Shown here: piece by piece, positions 1 through 7,219 of the stretch | Position numbering within the stretch: position 1 is the first letter of the stretch | Layout of the letters: every line of letters starts with the position of its first letter | Assembly (NCBI GenBank): GCA_013361525.1 | Contig: JABFXY010000084.1 | Coordinates: forward strand, 1-64,000 | Source: Polyangiaceae bacterium | GTDB taxonomy: Bacteria > Myxococcota_A > Polyangia > Polyangiales > Polyangiaceae | Length of the DNA stretch: 64,000 nt | Direction: 5' to 3' | Translations under genes and position numbers: made by a program | Notes under the pieces: generated by a model | What the model saw: the letters and a program-made list of their open reading frames with translations, nothing else | Told to the model about the DNA's origin: nothing | Databases searched by the model: none

Positions 1-82
1 CGTAGCGATCGCGCGGGGTCGTTGCGACCGGCGTCCAGCGAGAGCGGCGCGCCCCGGGCGACCCGGACGGGTCCGCCGATCA

Positions 83-306
83 GACACCCTCGAAACCGCA
101 CAATTGCCGCCGACATAGTCTATGTCCCGGCCGCCCATTCGGTTTGCCGCGTGCCCCGGAGCGAACGACACCCTCGAATCCGCACAATTGCCGCTGACAT
201 AGTCTATGTCGCGGCCTCCCATTCGGTTTGCCGGGTGCCCCGCAGCCCGCGCCGCGCGATGGAACACTGACCGGACCGAACGAATGGCATCAACACAGAC
301 TATGTC
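83..306. repeat. Tandem 84-bp repeats with 15-bp palindromes
   Basis: Two near-identical direct repeats of 84 bases follow each other at 83-166 and 167-246, with a degenerate third copy reaching to about 330. Each good copy contains the perfect dyad GACATAGTCTATGTC (112-126 and 196-210: seven-base arms around one central base). A third site at 292-306 keeps 12 of 15 positions, including the whole right half. The centres lie 84 and 96 bases apart. The 466-base block holds no convincing gene. The short open frames through it are GC-driven and lack family features. Repeated dyads at regular spacing look like operators for a dimeric repressor acting on a gene left of the window, but this is inference. 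Confidence 0.7.
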
Positions 307-350
307 GCGGGCTGCTGTTCGCTCCGCCGCGCCCTTACCCTCGCCCTGCC

Positions 351-368
351 GCGCCCGCGCGCGGGCGC
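351..368. repeat. Perfect 18-bp GC palindrome
   Basis: GCGCCCGCG is followed directly by its reverse complement. It lies about 100 bases beyond the stop of the minus-strand signal peptidase gene and could act as a weak terminator stem, but there is no T-tract on either side. In DNA this GC-rich such palindromes can also arise by chance. Confidence 0.3.
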
Positions 369-466
369 GCGTCCCACCGCCCGCGCCGCCTCCTCAACCC
401 CGCGCCGCCTCGGCTGCCGCGCCCGCCGCGGTCCCGCGTCCGCATGAAGCGCCGCCAGCCCCGACC

Positions 467-1069
467 CTACGGATAAACCACCTTCCCGACGATCGTCTCG
501 AACGGCACCGGTCCCGTCTCGCGACTGTCGAACGCGTTATGCCGATTGTCGCCGAGCAAAAAGAATTCACCTTCGCCCAATCGGCGTGGGGACATGTTTG
601 CCTTCTTTGGCTCGGTCGCAGGCTCGGGGAGGGCGACCTTCCAGGTTCGGCCGTCGAACGTTTCGCTATAGGTGACGAAGGTGCCGTCCTTGGCGAGGCG
701 ATTGCGCTGGAAGCGCTTTTCCCCGATCACGACGACGTCGTCGACGATGGAGACTTCTTCACCCGGCAATCCGATGACGCGCCAGATAAAGTCTTTTCGG
801 ACGCCGTCGACATCCCGATAGAAAACGACGAGGTCACCACGTTGGACTTCCGAGACTCGGTCGTAAGGGCGCTGTCGCGCGATGACCATCTCGTCGGGGT
901 CGAACGTGGGCCACATGCCCTTTTGCGGAATCTTGTAGATGCGAAACGTGAAGAACAGAAAAAGCCCGACACCGATCAGGACGGCGACGGGCAAAATCAC
1001 GCCGAGGACGCGTCGTAAGGGGAACGGCTGGGGCTTCGCCGGGTTGGCAGGTAGCTGTCGTTCGTTCAC
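467..1069 (-). CDS. lepB: Signal peptidase I (S26) homologue, catalytic residues missing
   Basis: A 200-residue S26 signal-peptidase-like protein, one membrane segment at residues 21-40 and the rest periplasmic. The family boxes are easy to see: IPQKGMWPTF at 47-56, RGDLVVF at 77-83, FIWRVIGLPGEE at 94-105 and GDNRHNAFDSR at 173-183. In working enzymes the first box reads SGSMxPT and the third IKRxxGLPGD, giving the Ser/Lys dyad. Here Gly51 replaces the serine and Trp96 the lysine. The codons read GGC and TGG at 917-919 and 782-784. The fold should be kept but the chemistry lost. The start is taken as GTG at 1069, just before the family similarity begins; the frame stays open to 1171. Classical cleavage presumably depends on another copy elsewhere. 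Confidence 0.85.
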   Translation of the reverse strand: MNERQLPANPAKPQPFPLRRVLGVILPVAVLIGVGLFLFFTFRIYKIPQKGMWPTFDPDEMVIARQRPYDRVSEVQRGDLVVFYRDVDGVRKDFIWRVIGLPGEEVSIVDDVVVIGEKRFQRNRLAKDGTFVTYSETFDGRTWKVALPEPATEPKKANMSPRRLGEGEFFLLGDNRHNAFDSRETGPVPFETIVGKVVYP

Positions 1070-1192
1070 GTTCCGTCGAAGACTACAGGCCTTCGGCGGA
1101 ACGTGCGCGCTCCGTCGCTCGCCGGCGACAGCCCGCCGGAAGTCCTCTTCCGGATCCGGCTGGAGCAGCAAAAGGTCTGACGGCCGAAAATG

Positions 1193-1555
1193 CTACTTCG
1201 TGCAGACGGCTTCGACGTTGTTCCCGTCGGGATCCAGCAAGAACGCGGCGTAGTAGGTCGGGCTGTAGTCGATTCGGACACCTGGCGCCCCATTGTCGCG
1301 TCCCCGGTGCTCGATGCCGGCGGCGTGGAAACGGTCGACGGCCTCGCGCGTCGTGGACCGGAACGCGAGGTGTGTGGAACGGGCGGATTTCGTCGCGCCC
1401 GGGTAGAGCCAAAGCGACGGCTCGCCCGGCGGACCGAACCCCGCACCCGAATCGTCGTGCGAGCAAAGCTCGAATCCGAGCGGCGCCAAAACTGCCTTGT
1501 AAAACCGAATGCTCGCGTCGATGTCTTTGACCGATAGCCCAATATGATCGAACAT
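1193..1555 (-). CDS. VOC (glyoxalase/bleomycin-resistance) family protein
   Basis: A 120-residue single-module vicinal oxygen chelate protein. It opens with MFDHIGLSVKDIDASIRFYK, the usual first strand and helix with the metal-ligand histidine (His4), and ends in FLLDPDGNNVEAVC, where the glutamate (Glu115) of the second half-site is expected. His66 in THLAFR is the third likely ligand. The family covers glyoxalases, dioxygenases and antibiotic-binding proteins, so the substrate cannot be named. It sits just downstream of the AraC-type regulator gene on the same strand, with a 25-base gap, and may share its transcript. Confidence 0.8.
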   Translation of the reverse strand: MFDHIGLSVKDIDASIRFYKAVLAPLGFELCSHDDSGAGFGPPGEPSLWLYPGATKSARSTHLAFRSTTREAVDRFHAAGIEHRGRDNGAPGVRIDYSPTYYAAFLLDPDGNNVEAVCTK

Positions 1556-1580
1556 GGAACCTCCTGGCTGGAGGTCCTAT

Positions 1581-2477
1581 TTAGGAATGCTGAGCGATAC
1601 GTTCTTGGAAGATCTTGCGATCGCCGCGCGCGGCCTTTCGATACGCCCGTGGGGAGACGCCGGCCGCCCGATGGAAGGTTCGGACGAAGTTCGACAGGTC
1701 GCCGAACCCGACGTCGAATGCGATATCCGTGATGGATCGCTCGACGTCCGCCAATAGCCGCGCGGCACGGCGCAGCCGCGAGCGAACGAGGTATTGGTGC
1801 GGGGTCGCGCCGACCACACGCGAAAAGATCCGTAGAAAATGAAATGGGCTGAGGCCGACGTTGCTCGCTGCTCCGTCGAGGTCGATCGGCTCGTGGGCAT
1901 GCGCGTCGATCCACATCGCAGCCTCGACCGCGCGGCGTTTGTCCTGCTCGCGAAGCGCCGCTTGGCCGGGGCTTTTTCCCGAGACGACTTCGACGAAACG
2001 CCCGGCGAGCACCATTCCGATTTCGTCGAGCCCGACGTTGCTGCGCCCGTCCGCGGCGGCCTGCGCCAGCTCCCCCAATACGACGAGCTCGGGCAGCGGC
2101 GGGACCGATCCTGCACGCCAGGCCTCGGCGCGATCCCCGACGTTGTCCACGAGGTCCGGCGCGAGATGAAACGACAAGCACTCGTCCCCACAGACGTGCT
2201 CGTGGGTGCATTCGTATTCGTCGCCGGGGTGGCCGATGAGCAGCGAGCCCGCGACGAGCTCGAACGATTCGCCGCGCGTGCGATAGCCGAAGCTTCCCTT
2301 TCGCACGTACGCGATCGAATACCCCTGGTGCACCTCCACGAACGGGCGCTCGCCCACGCGCGCCGAGCAGCGATAGTCGACCGCGCTCAGGCTGCGGCTC
2401 GAGAACAGCTTGGTCGCGCCCATCCCTCCTGGAGATACCGTCATCGGCAGGTCCGAGCAAACGGTAGCGAGCGTCAT
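1581..2477 (-). CDS. AraC-family transcriptional regulator
   Basis: A 298-residue regulator. Residues about 30-115 form a cupin-like sensor region with a Cys/His cluster (Cys90, His92, His94, Cys96, Cys100). Residues about 183-285 carry the two AraC helix-turn-helix units: PIDLDGAASNVGLSPFHFLR, then SITDIAFDVGFGDLSNFVRTF. The start at 2477 is chosen because its ATG overlaps the stop of the glycosylase gene as ATGA, a typical coupled junction; an alternative ATG lies at 2444. Translation is thus tied to a DNA glycosylase, which makes a role in sensing DNA alkylation or a reactive metabolite conceivable, but the ligand is unknown. The clustered Cys/His residues could bind a metal. Confidence 0.85.
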   Translation of the reverse strand: MTLATVCSDLPMTVSPGGMGATKLFSSRSLSAVDYRCSARVGERPFVEVHQGYSIAYVRKGSFGYRTRGESFELVAGSLLIGHPGDEYECTHEHVCGDECLSFHLAPDLVDNVGDRAEAWRAGSVPPLPELVVLGELAQAAADGRSNVGLDEIGMVLAGRFVEVVSGKSPGQAALREQDKRRAVEAAMWIDAHAHEPIDLDGAASNVGLSPFHFLRIFSRVVGATPHQYLVRSRLRRAARLLADVERSITDIAFDVGFGDLSNFVRTFHRAAGVSPRAYRKAARGDRKIFQERIAQHS

Positions 2478-3142
2478 TTCGACGCGGGCGCGAGCTCGGC
2501 GGCGCGCCACAAATACCAACTCGCGACCGAGCGGAAGGGCTTCCACCGAGCGCCCCGCCGATGGAGGTCGTCGCGCGTCGGGAGCTCCGCCTTTTTGAAC
2601 GTGAACGCGAAGCCCTTCTTGATTCCGTAATCGTCGACCGGCCAAACGTCGGGCCGGCCGAGCCGGAACATGAGCAACATCTCCACCGTCCACCGGCCGA
2701 TGCCGCGAACACGCGTCAATCGCTCGACGATGGCGTCGTCGTCCATGCCTCGAAGCTCCTCGAGCGGAGGGATCTCCCCGGCGAGGGTCCGGGTCGCGAG
2801 GTCGCGCATGCTCGCGAGCTTCGATTGCGACAGCCCTGCACCACGAAGCTGTGCGTCCGTTGCACCGACGACGAGGGCCGGGGTCGGCCCGTCGGGCGAC
2901 GCTGGAAAGAGCGCGCAAACGCGGCCGAAGATCGTCGCCGCGGCTTTGCCGGTCAGCTGCTGGTAGACGATGGCCTCGGCCAGCGCGCCGAACGTACTCG
3001 GTGTCCGCTTCAGCTCCATCTTGAACGGACCGACACGATCGATGAGCTTGCCGAGCGGCTTGTCGACGGAGCGAAGATGCTCGAGCGCCGCGTCCGTGTC
3101 GAACTCGAACGGCGTCTCGAGGATGGTGGAGCCCTCAGCCAT
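2474..3142 (-). CDS. DNA-3-methyladenine glycosylase, AlkA-like (HhH-GPD)
   Basis: A 222-residue base-excision repair glycosylase of the HhH-GPD superfamily. The family core begins at about residue 50 with FGALAEAIVYQQLTGKAA. The helix-hairpin-helix is LTRVRGIGRWTVEMLL (142-157), and the catalytic aspartate lies in WPVDDYGIKKG (Asp171). No iron-sulfur cysteines follow, which fits the AlkA branch rather than the Nth/MutY branch. It should remove alkylated purines such as 3-methyladenine. Its stop overlaps the start of the AraC regulator gene by four bases, so the two are co-expressed. The roughly 40 residues before the core resemble the short N-terminal part of DNA-3-methyladenine glycosylase 2 family members. 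Confidence 0.88.
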   Translation of the reverse strand: MAEGSTILETPFEFDTDAALEHLRSVDKPLGKLIDRVGPFKMELKRTPSTFGALAEAIVYQQLTGKAAATIFGRVCALFPASPDGPTPALVVGATDAQLRGAGLSQSKLASMRDLATRTLAGEIPPLEELRGMDDDAIVERLTRVRGIGRWTVEMLLMFRLGRPDVWPVDDYGIKKGFAFTFKKAELPTRDDLHRRGARWKPFRSVASWYLWRAAELAPASK

Positions 3143-3218
3143 GGTGCCTGCGCGGGTGGTAGCAGGCCGAGCCGGCTCGGACTTGGAGAAACTTGCGAAA
3201 GTGCGATCGGGCGGCCGC

Positions 3219-4106
3219 TCAGCGACCGCGGCTTCGCTTCCGCGTCCCCTTGACGATTCTCGATGGGTCGCGCGGAGGCTTGGCGTTGCCTTCGAGCTCG
3301 ATCCGCAGGCGATCCGCCTCGGCCTCGCCGAGCACCTTGCGAAGGCCCCGGATCGCCTCCGCGACGACCTCTCGGGTGTCGGGGCGCGGCCAATCGAGCC
3401 GCTCTTTCAGCCAATCCGCGGTGTCCGCGAAACGAACCGAGGCGCGGGCGATCTGCTTCGGAAAGCCGAGGCGCAAGAGGCGCAGACCCTGCGACCGATC
3501 GGCAGCCCGCGGGGCTTCGTCGGCGCTCGCGAACGCGTCCGACATCAACCCCAGCACCGAGTCACTTTCCGATAGCTTCTCCAGCACGCGGGCGTTCGTC
3601 AGCGCTTCGAGCGCGACATACGCGTGGAGGTAGCCGTCGGCGAGTGGGCGGACGACGCGCGCACCTTCGTCCGAGCGCGCGGCGAGGACGATGACGAGCG
3701 CGTCGGTGATCGCATCACGCCGCTCCTTGCGCTCGTCCTCCGCGAGATCCATCAACTGGCCGAGCGCTCGCTTCTCACCGGATTTGATGGCGCGCTCGGC
3801 TAGGACCATGACGCCGACGTAGAACAGACTCGTCTTCTTGCTCTCGAGGAGCTCCGCGAGGATTTCCTCTCCCGCGCCTTTTTCTGCGGCAATGCGTGCG
3901 CCGAACGCGCGCAGCACGTCGGTGTGGGGCCGAGGCCCCGGCATTCCGCTCGCGCGGTCCAGAAGGTCGAACAAGAGCTTGGTGGAACCGCCCTCGAGCG
4001 CGGTCGTGAGGGCAGCCTCGATGCGGTCGCTCTTCAGCCGCTCGGGCTCGGCCGAGTCACCCTCCTCACGCAGTGAGGGGGGTCGGTGGGGAGAATTGGC
4101 AGCCAT
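3219..4106 (-). CDS. Hypothetical helical protein
   Basis: A 295-residue protein I do not recognise. Apart from a charged N-terminus and a basic C-terminal tail (KGTRKRSRGR), it reads as a run of amphipathic helices rich in Ala, Leu, Glu and Arg, for example LEALTNARVLEKLSESDSVL, in the style of HEAT or similar alpha-solenoid repeats. There is no signal peptide or membrane segment, so it should be cytoplasmic. It lies between the outer-membrane protein gene and the glycosylase gene, all on the minus strand with gaps of 41 and 76 bases, so co-transcription is possible. The basic tail could contact nucleic acid; this is a guess. Confidence 0.65.
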   Translation of the reverse strand: MAANSPHRPPSLREEGDSAEPERLKSDRIEAALTTALEGGSTKLLFDLLDRASGMPGPRPHTDVLRAFGARIAAEKGAGEEILAELLESKKTSLFYVGVMVLAERAIKSGEKRALGQLMDLAEDERKERRDAITDALVIVLAARSDEGARVVRPLADGYLHAYVALEALTNARVLEKLSESDSVLGLMSDAFASADEAPRAADRSQGLRLLRLGFPKQIARASVRFADTADWLKERLDWPRPDTREVVAEAIRGLRKVLGEAEADRLRIELEGNAKPPRDPSRIVKGTRKRSRGR

Positions 4107-4147
4107 GAATATTTCGAACCGCGAAGAGCGGCCTCACACGATGACGG

Positions 4148-5854
4148 TCAGAAGCCGACGCCGATGCCAGCCTCGGGCGAGAAGACCGGAACGACATAAG
4201 GGAACGTGACGGAGAATTTCACCCCGATGTTGATCTCGAACAGATCGACGGGAACGAACGAGACGCCGACGCCCAAGCCGGCAAATCCCAAACCACCCTG
4301 TTTGATGGCTCGGAGGGTTTGAATGCGCGGTTCGAGGACGCCGCCCGCGCTCTCGATCGTGCACGGGGAATCGGGGTCGTCCGCGTCGTCCGCGCCGCAC
4401 GCAGCGCCGTCTTCCAACACGTCCACGTCGACGGCCGTGTCGACCTGCGCGAGCCCGCCGGAGACGTAGACCCAAGGCCGCACGACCTGACCCGCAAACG
4501 GGTCTTTGCCAATCGTGTACATGAGCCGGCCCTCGGCGTGGACCGGAATGAAGGACGCGAAATCCTCATTGGTGCCATTGAATGCCCAGCCCACGCGCGC
4601 GCCGATCGACAGGCCTTTGATGAGCACGCGGTCGTATCCGAGCATCAACCGCATGGTGGCGACGCCGAATCCGAAGTTGACGTTGTTGCCCTGTCCCGGC
4701 GTCGTTTGCCCGAGATATCGAGATTTATTTTCGCCCTCGGGGTTGCGCACGCAGACGAATGTCGGGTCGTTCGCGACCTCCGGGGTTCCGCCTTCGTACG
4801 CGTCTTCGAATCCGCAAACGTCCTCTCCGGAGATCATGGCGAAGTCCGGCGCGAAGGTGAGTCGAATCCAATTGAGCTTCGGCTCTTTGCCGTCGTCGTC
4901 GGGCTCGGGCTCGACCGTGGTATGGCCGCCGCCGCCGCCTTCGCCGCTCGGCTTGAGGAGGCATTCGTTGTTCGAGCAGACCTCGTTGTGCGGGCAATCC
5001 TTGTCGTCGATGCATTGACGATGCGAAGAGCCCGAATCGTCCGACGGCGTCTCGCCACCTGCACACGGCTCGGGCGGTGCAAACCCCGGCCAGCTCGGCG
5101 CTTTGCCGTCGACGTCGGCCTTGATCGCCGTGGTGATGGGGCTGCCGCTCGAGCCGGCCGTGCCGACCTCTTTGTCCTTCTTGTCTTTGGCGACGACCCA
5201 ATACTTGAGCGTCCCCTTCTTCGCGACGGCGCCGCAGGGGACGTTGCCGCGGAAGCCTTTACCGCTCTTTTCGAGCTCGAGCGTCTTCTCGTCGCCGCCG
5301 CCGACAGCCACGTACGTCACGGTCACGCTGGTGACCTTCTTCACGATGTCGTCGCCGAGCGTTACGTAGAGCGGGACCGGCGTATTGACCTTCTGCTCGG
5401 GGACGGGGAGCACCTCGACGGGCTCGTCGCCACCCGAAGAAGGCGGAGCCTTTCCGCCGCCCGATCCGGCGGACTTCTTTGCCTCGTCGAACGCCGCGCG
5501 AATGTCGCTCGTGATGTAATCGGGATCCGGCTCGGCCTTCGAATCGAGCTTGAGGCCGTCGATGAAGGCTTGTTTGCCGTCCTCTTTCTTGTTGAGGCCG
5601 CCGATGAGCACGACGCCGAGACCCATGTAGATCTTGGACTTCACCGACGGGCTGCAGCCCTTGTCGCCGCACGTGTCGAGCGCGCTCTTGAGCTTCTTTT
5701 CGGCGTCCTCGAACTTGGTGTCGAGGTAGTCCTCTTCCATCGCCGCCTTGAAGCTCTTGAGCGCCTTGTCGTCTTTGGGCGCAGCGAGGACGTTCGAGGC
5801 GACGCAGAAGAAAGCCAAAGCGCAGACGGGGGCGAAGAACCGGCGCAACGACAT
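4148..5854 (-). CDS. Exported outer-membrane protein with helical N-domain and barrel-like C-terminus
   Basis: 568 residues. A signal peptide ends near residue 24 (SNVLA before APKDD). Residues about 28-125 are helical and TPR-like. A proline/glycine linker leads to a beta-rich segment at about 150-235. A Cys-rich patch CIDDKDCPHNEVCSNNEC follows, of the kind common in myxobacterial surface proteins. The last 240 residues alternate hydrophobic and polar positions, with long strands, and end in GIGVGF. A terminal phenylalanine is the usual recognition signal for barrel insertion. I infer an outer-membrane barrel with a periplasmic or surface domain; the function is unknown. It is divergent from rlmN, with only 57 bases between the starts. 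Confidence 0.75.
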   Translation of the reverse strand: MSLRRFFAPVCALAFFCVASNVLAAPKDDKALKSFKAAMEEDYLDTKFEDAEKKLKSALDTCGDKGCSPSVKSKIYMGLGVVLIGGLNKKEDGKQAFIDGLKLDSKAEPDPDYITSDIRAAFDEAKKSAGSGGGKAPPSSGGDEPVEVLPVPEQKVNTPVPLYVTLGDDIVKKVTSVTVTYVAVGGGDEKTLELEKSGKGFRGNVPCGAVAKKGTLKYWVVAKDKKDKEVGTAGSSGSPITTAIKADVDGKAPSWPGFAPPEPCAGGETPSDDSGSSHRQCIDDKDCPHNEVCSNNECLLKPSGEGGGGGHTTVEPEPDDDGKEPKLNWIRLTFAPDFAMISGEDVCGFEDAYEGGTPEVANDPTFVCVRNPEGENKSRYLGQTTPGQGNNVNFGFGVATMRLMLGYDRVLIKGLSIGARVGWAFNGTNEDFASFIPVHAEGRLMYTIGKDPFAGQVVRPWVYVSGGLAQVDTAVDVDVLEDGAACGADDADDPDSPCTIESAGGVLEPRIQTLRAIKQGGLGFAGLGVGVSFVPVDLFEINIGVKFSVTFPYVVPVFSPEAGIGVGF

Positions 5855-5911
5855 CGACCGACACTCTACTTGCGCGCGCGTTCTGGAAGGAAACCTTTCG
5901 GCTCCGCGCTC

Positions 5912-7120
5912 GTGGTGCTACCCCCGGAGCAAGCCGTGCTGTACCCCCGCCCCCTCGGTTCTCGACGTGGTCTGCCCGACCGAAGCGTCCCCTTGCTCTC
6001 GTCGCTGCCTGCGACGGAGCTCGCGGATCTGCTCGTCCGTTCGGGGGGGACGCAGAGCCAGGCGCACGCGACAACGGCGAAGATCGTCCGCTACGTCTTC
6101 GGCGGGGGAGAAGATCGCGGCTTTGGCGCCCTCGATCCGCGCTGGGACGACGAAACGCTCCACGCCCTCGGGATCGGCGGTTGGGCGCGGCGTCCCTTGC
6201 TCGAGCTCTCGGCCCGCGCGTCGCTGGAGATCGCGGAGCGGGCTCCCGCGAGCGACGGCTCGGAGCGGTTGCTCCTTCGGGCACACGACGGCGCGCTGGT
6301 GGAGACGGTCCTCATCCCGGGCCCTGGTCGGACGACCATCTGCGTCTCGAGCCAGGTCGGGTGCGCCCGCGCGTGCACGTTCTGCGAGACGGGGTCGCTC
6401 GGGTTCGAGCGCCAGCTCGAGGCGGCGGAGATCGTCGACCAGGTGCGCATCGCGCGCGCCCTTTGGGGCAGCAAAGCGCCGCCAATCCAGAACGTCGTGT
6501 TCATGGGCATGGGCGAGCCCTTCGACAACCTCCGCGAGGTCGCGCGGGCGACGCACATCCTCACCGACGACCGCGGGCTGAAGTTCTCTCCGTCGCGCGT
6601 GACCGTTTCGACGGTCGGCGTCGCCGACAAGCTGGAGACGTTCTTCACGACGTGCCGCGCGGAGCTCGCCGTGAGCCTCAACGCGCCGGACGACGCGCGA
6701 AGGTCGCAGATCATGCCGGTCAACGTGCGCTTTCCGCTCGGCACGCTCATCGAGAGCCTCGGGCGTCACATGCCGCGCGGCCACAAGGTTCTGTTCGAGT
6801 ACGTGCTCATCGGTGAGTTCAACGACGCGGTGGCGGACGCGGATCTCGTCGCCGCGCTCGTCGCGCCCGTGCCCTGCCGCGTCAACGTCATTCCGGTGAA
6901 CCCGGGGCCCGATCCGAGTCATCGCGCGCCGACGTCCGAGAGCACCAATCGATTCGTCGCCCGCCTCGCGGAGCTCGGCGTGACGACGCTCGTCAGGCGG
7001 CCGCGCGGCCGCGACGTCGGTGGTGCCTGCGGGCAGCTCGCAGGGGCGGCTCGTCAATCGGCGTCGATGGTGCGGTCCGACCGCCTCACGAAACCCGAAG
7101 GCCACCCTTCGAGCCTCTGA
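5912..7120 (+). CDS. rlmN: Dual-specificity RNA methyltransferase RlmN
   Basis: A radical-SAM enzyme of about 402 residues that makes 2-methyladenosine at 23S rRNA A2503 and, in some bacteria, tRNA A37. The iron-sulfur motif CARACTFC is at 151-158. The extra cysteines needed by this family are both present: Cys144, seven residues before the first cluster cysteine, and Cys373 in GGACGQL, which carries the transient methyl. Other family signatures are MGMGEPFDN and SVSLNAP-like AVSLNAPDD. The open frame extends far upstream as an antisense shadow of the outer-membrane gene. The start is put at one of two consecutive GTG codons (5912 or 5915), where similarity begins and after a purine-rich GGAAGGAAA. 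The C-terminus runs about 29 residues past ACGQL. Confidence 0.9.
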   Translation: MVLPPEQAVLYPRPLGSRRGLPDRSVPLLSSLPATELADLLVRSGGTQSQAHATTAKIVRYVFGGGEDRGFGALDPRWDDETLHALGIGGWARRPLLELSARASLEIAERAPASDGSERLLLRAHDGALVETVLIPGPGRTTICVSSQVGCARACTFCETGSLGFERQLEAAEIVDQVRIARALWGSKAPPIQNVVFMGMGEPFDNLREVARATHILTDDRGLKFSPSRVTVSTVGVADKLETFFTTCRAELAVSLNAPDDARRSQIMPVNVRFPLGTLIESLGRHMPRGHKVLFEYVLIGEFNDAVADADLVAALVAPVPCRVNVIPVNPGPDPSHRAPTSESTNRFVARLAELGVTTLVRRPRGRDVGGACGQLAGAARQSASMVRSDRLTKPEGHPSSL

Positions 7121-7122
7121 CC

Positions 7123-7149
7123 AAGCCGTCCAGGCCGTCCAAGCCGTCG
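7123..7149. repeat. Three 9-base tandem units upstream of cheA
   Basis: Units AAGCCGTCC, AGGCCGTCC and AAGCCGTCG lie directly after the rlmN stop, in the 99-base gap before cheA. It is a short, imperfect microsatellite; no regulatory role can be read from it. Confidence 0.4.
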
Positions 7150-7219
7150 CGAATCGAGCGTCGCAACATCACCAGCTTGGGTGTCCTAGGGGCGATGGGG
7201 TAGCCTCGTCGGCCGATCG

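Noticed and set aside
83..246. CRISPR-like array
   Set aside because: Only two full copies in direct contact and no unique spacers between short repeats; the units are 84 bases and contain dyads.
1066..2712. 548-residue minus-strand frame over the VOC and AraC genes
   Set aside because: It is an out-of-frame shadow: Arg/Ser-rich low-complexity translation without domains, while two real genes explain the DNA.
5872..5914. Alternative upstream starts for rlmN
   Set aside because: They would extend the protein into the divergent promoter with the outer-membrane gene and have no similarity to the family.
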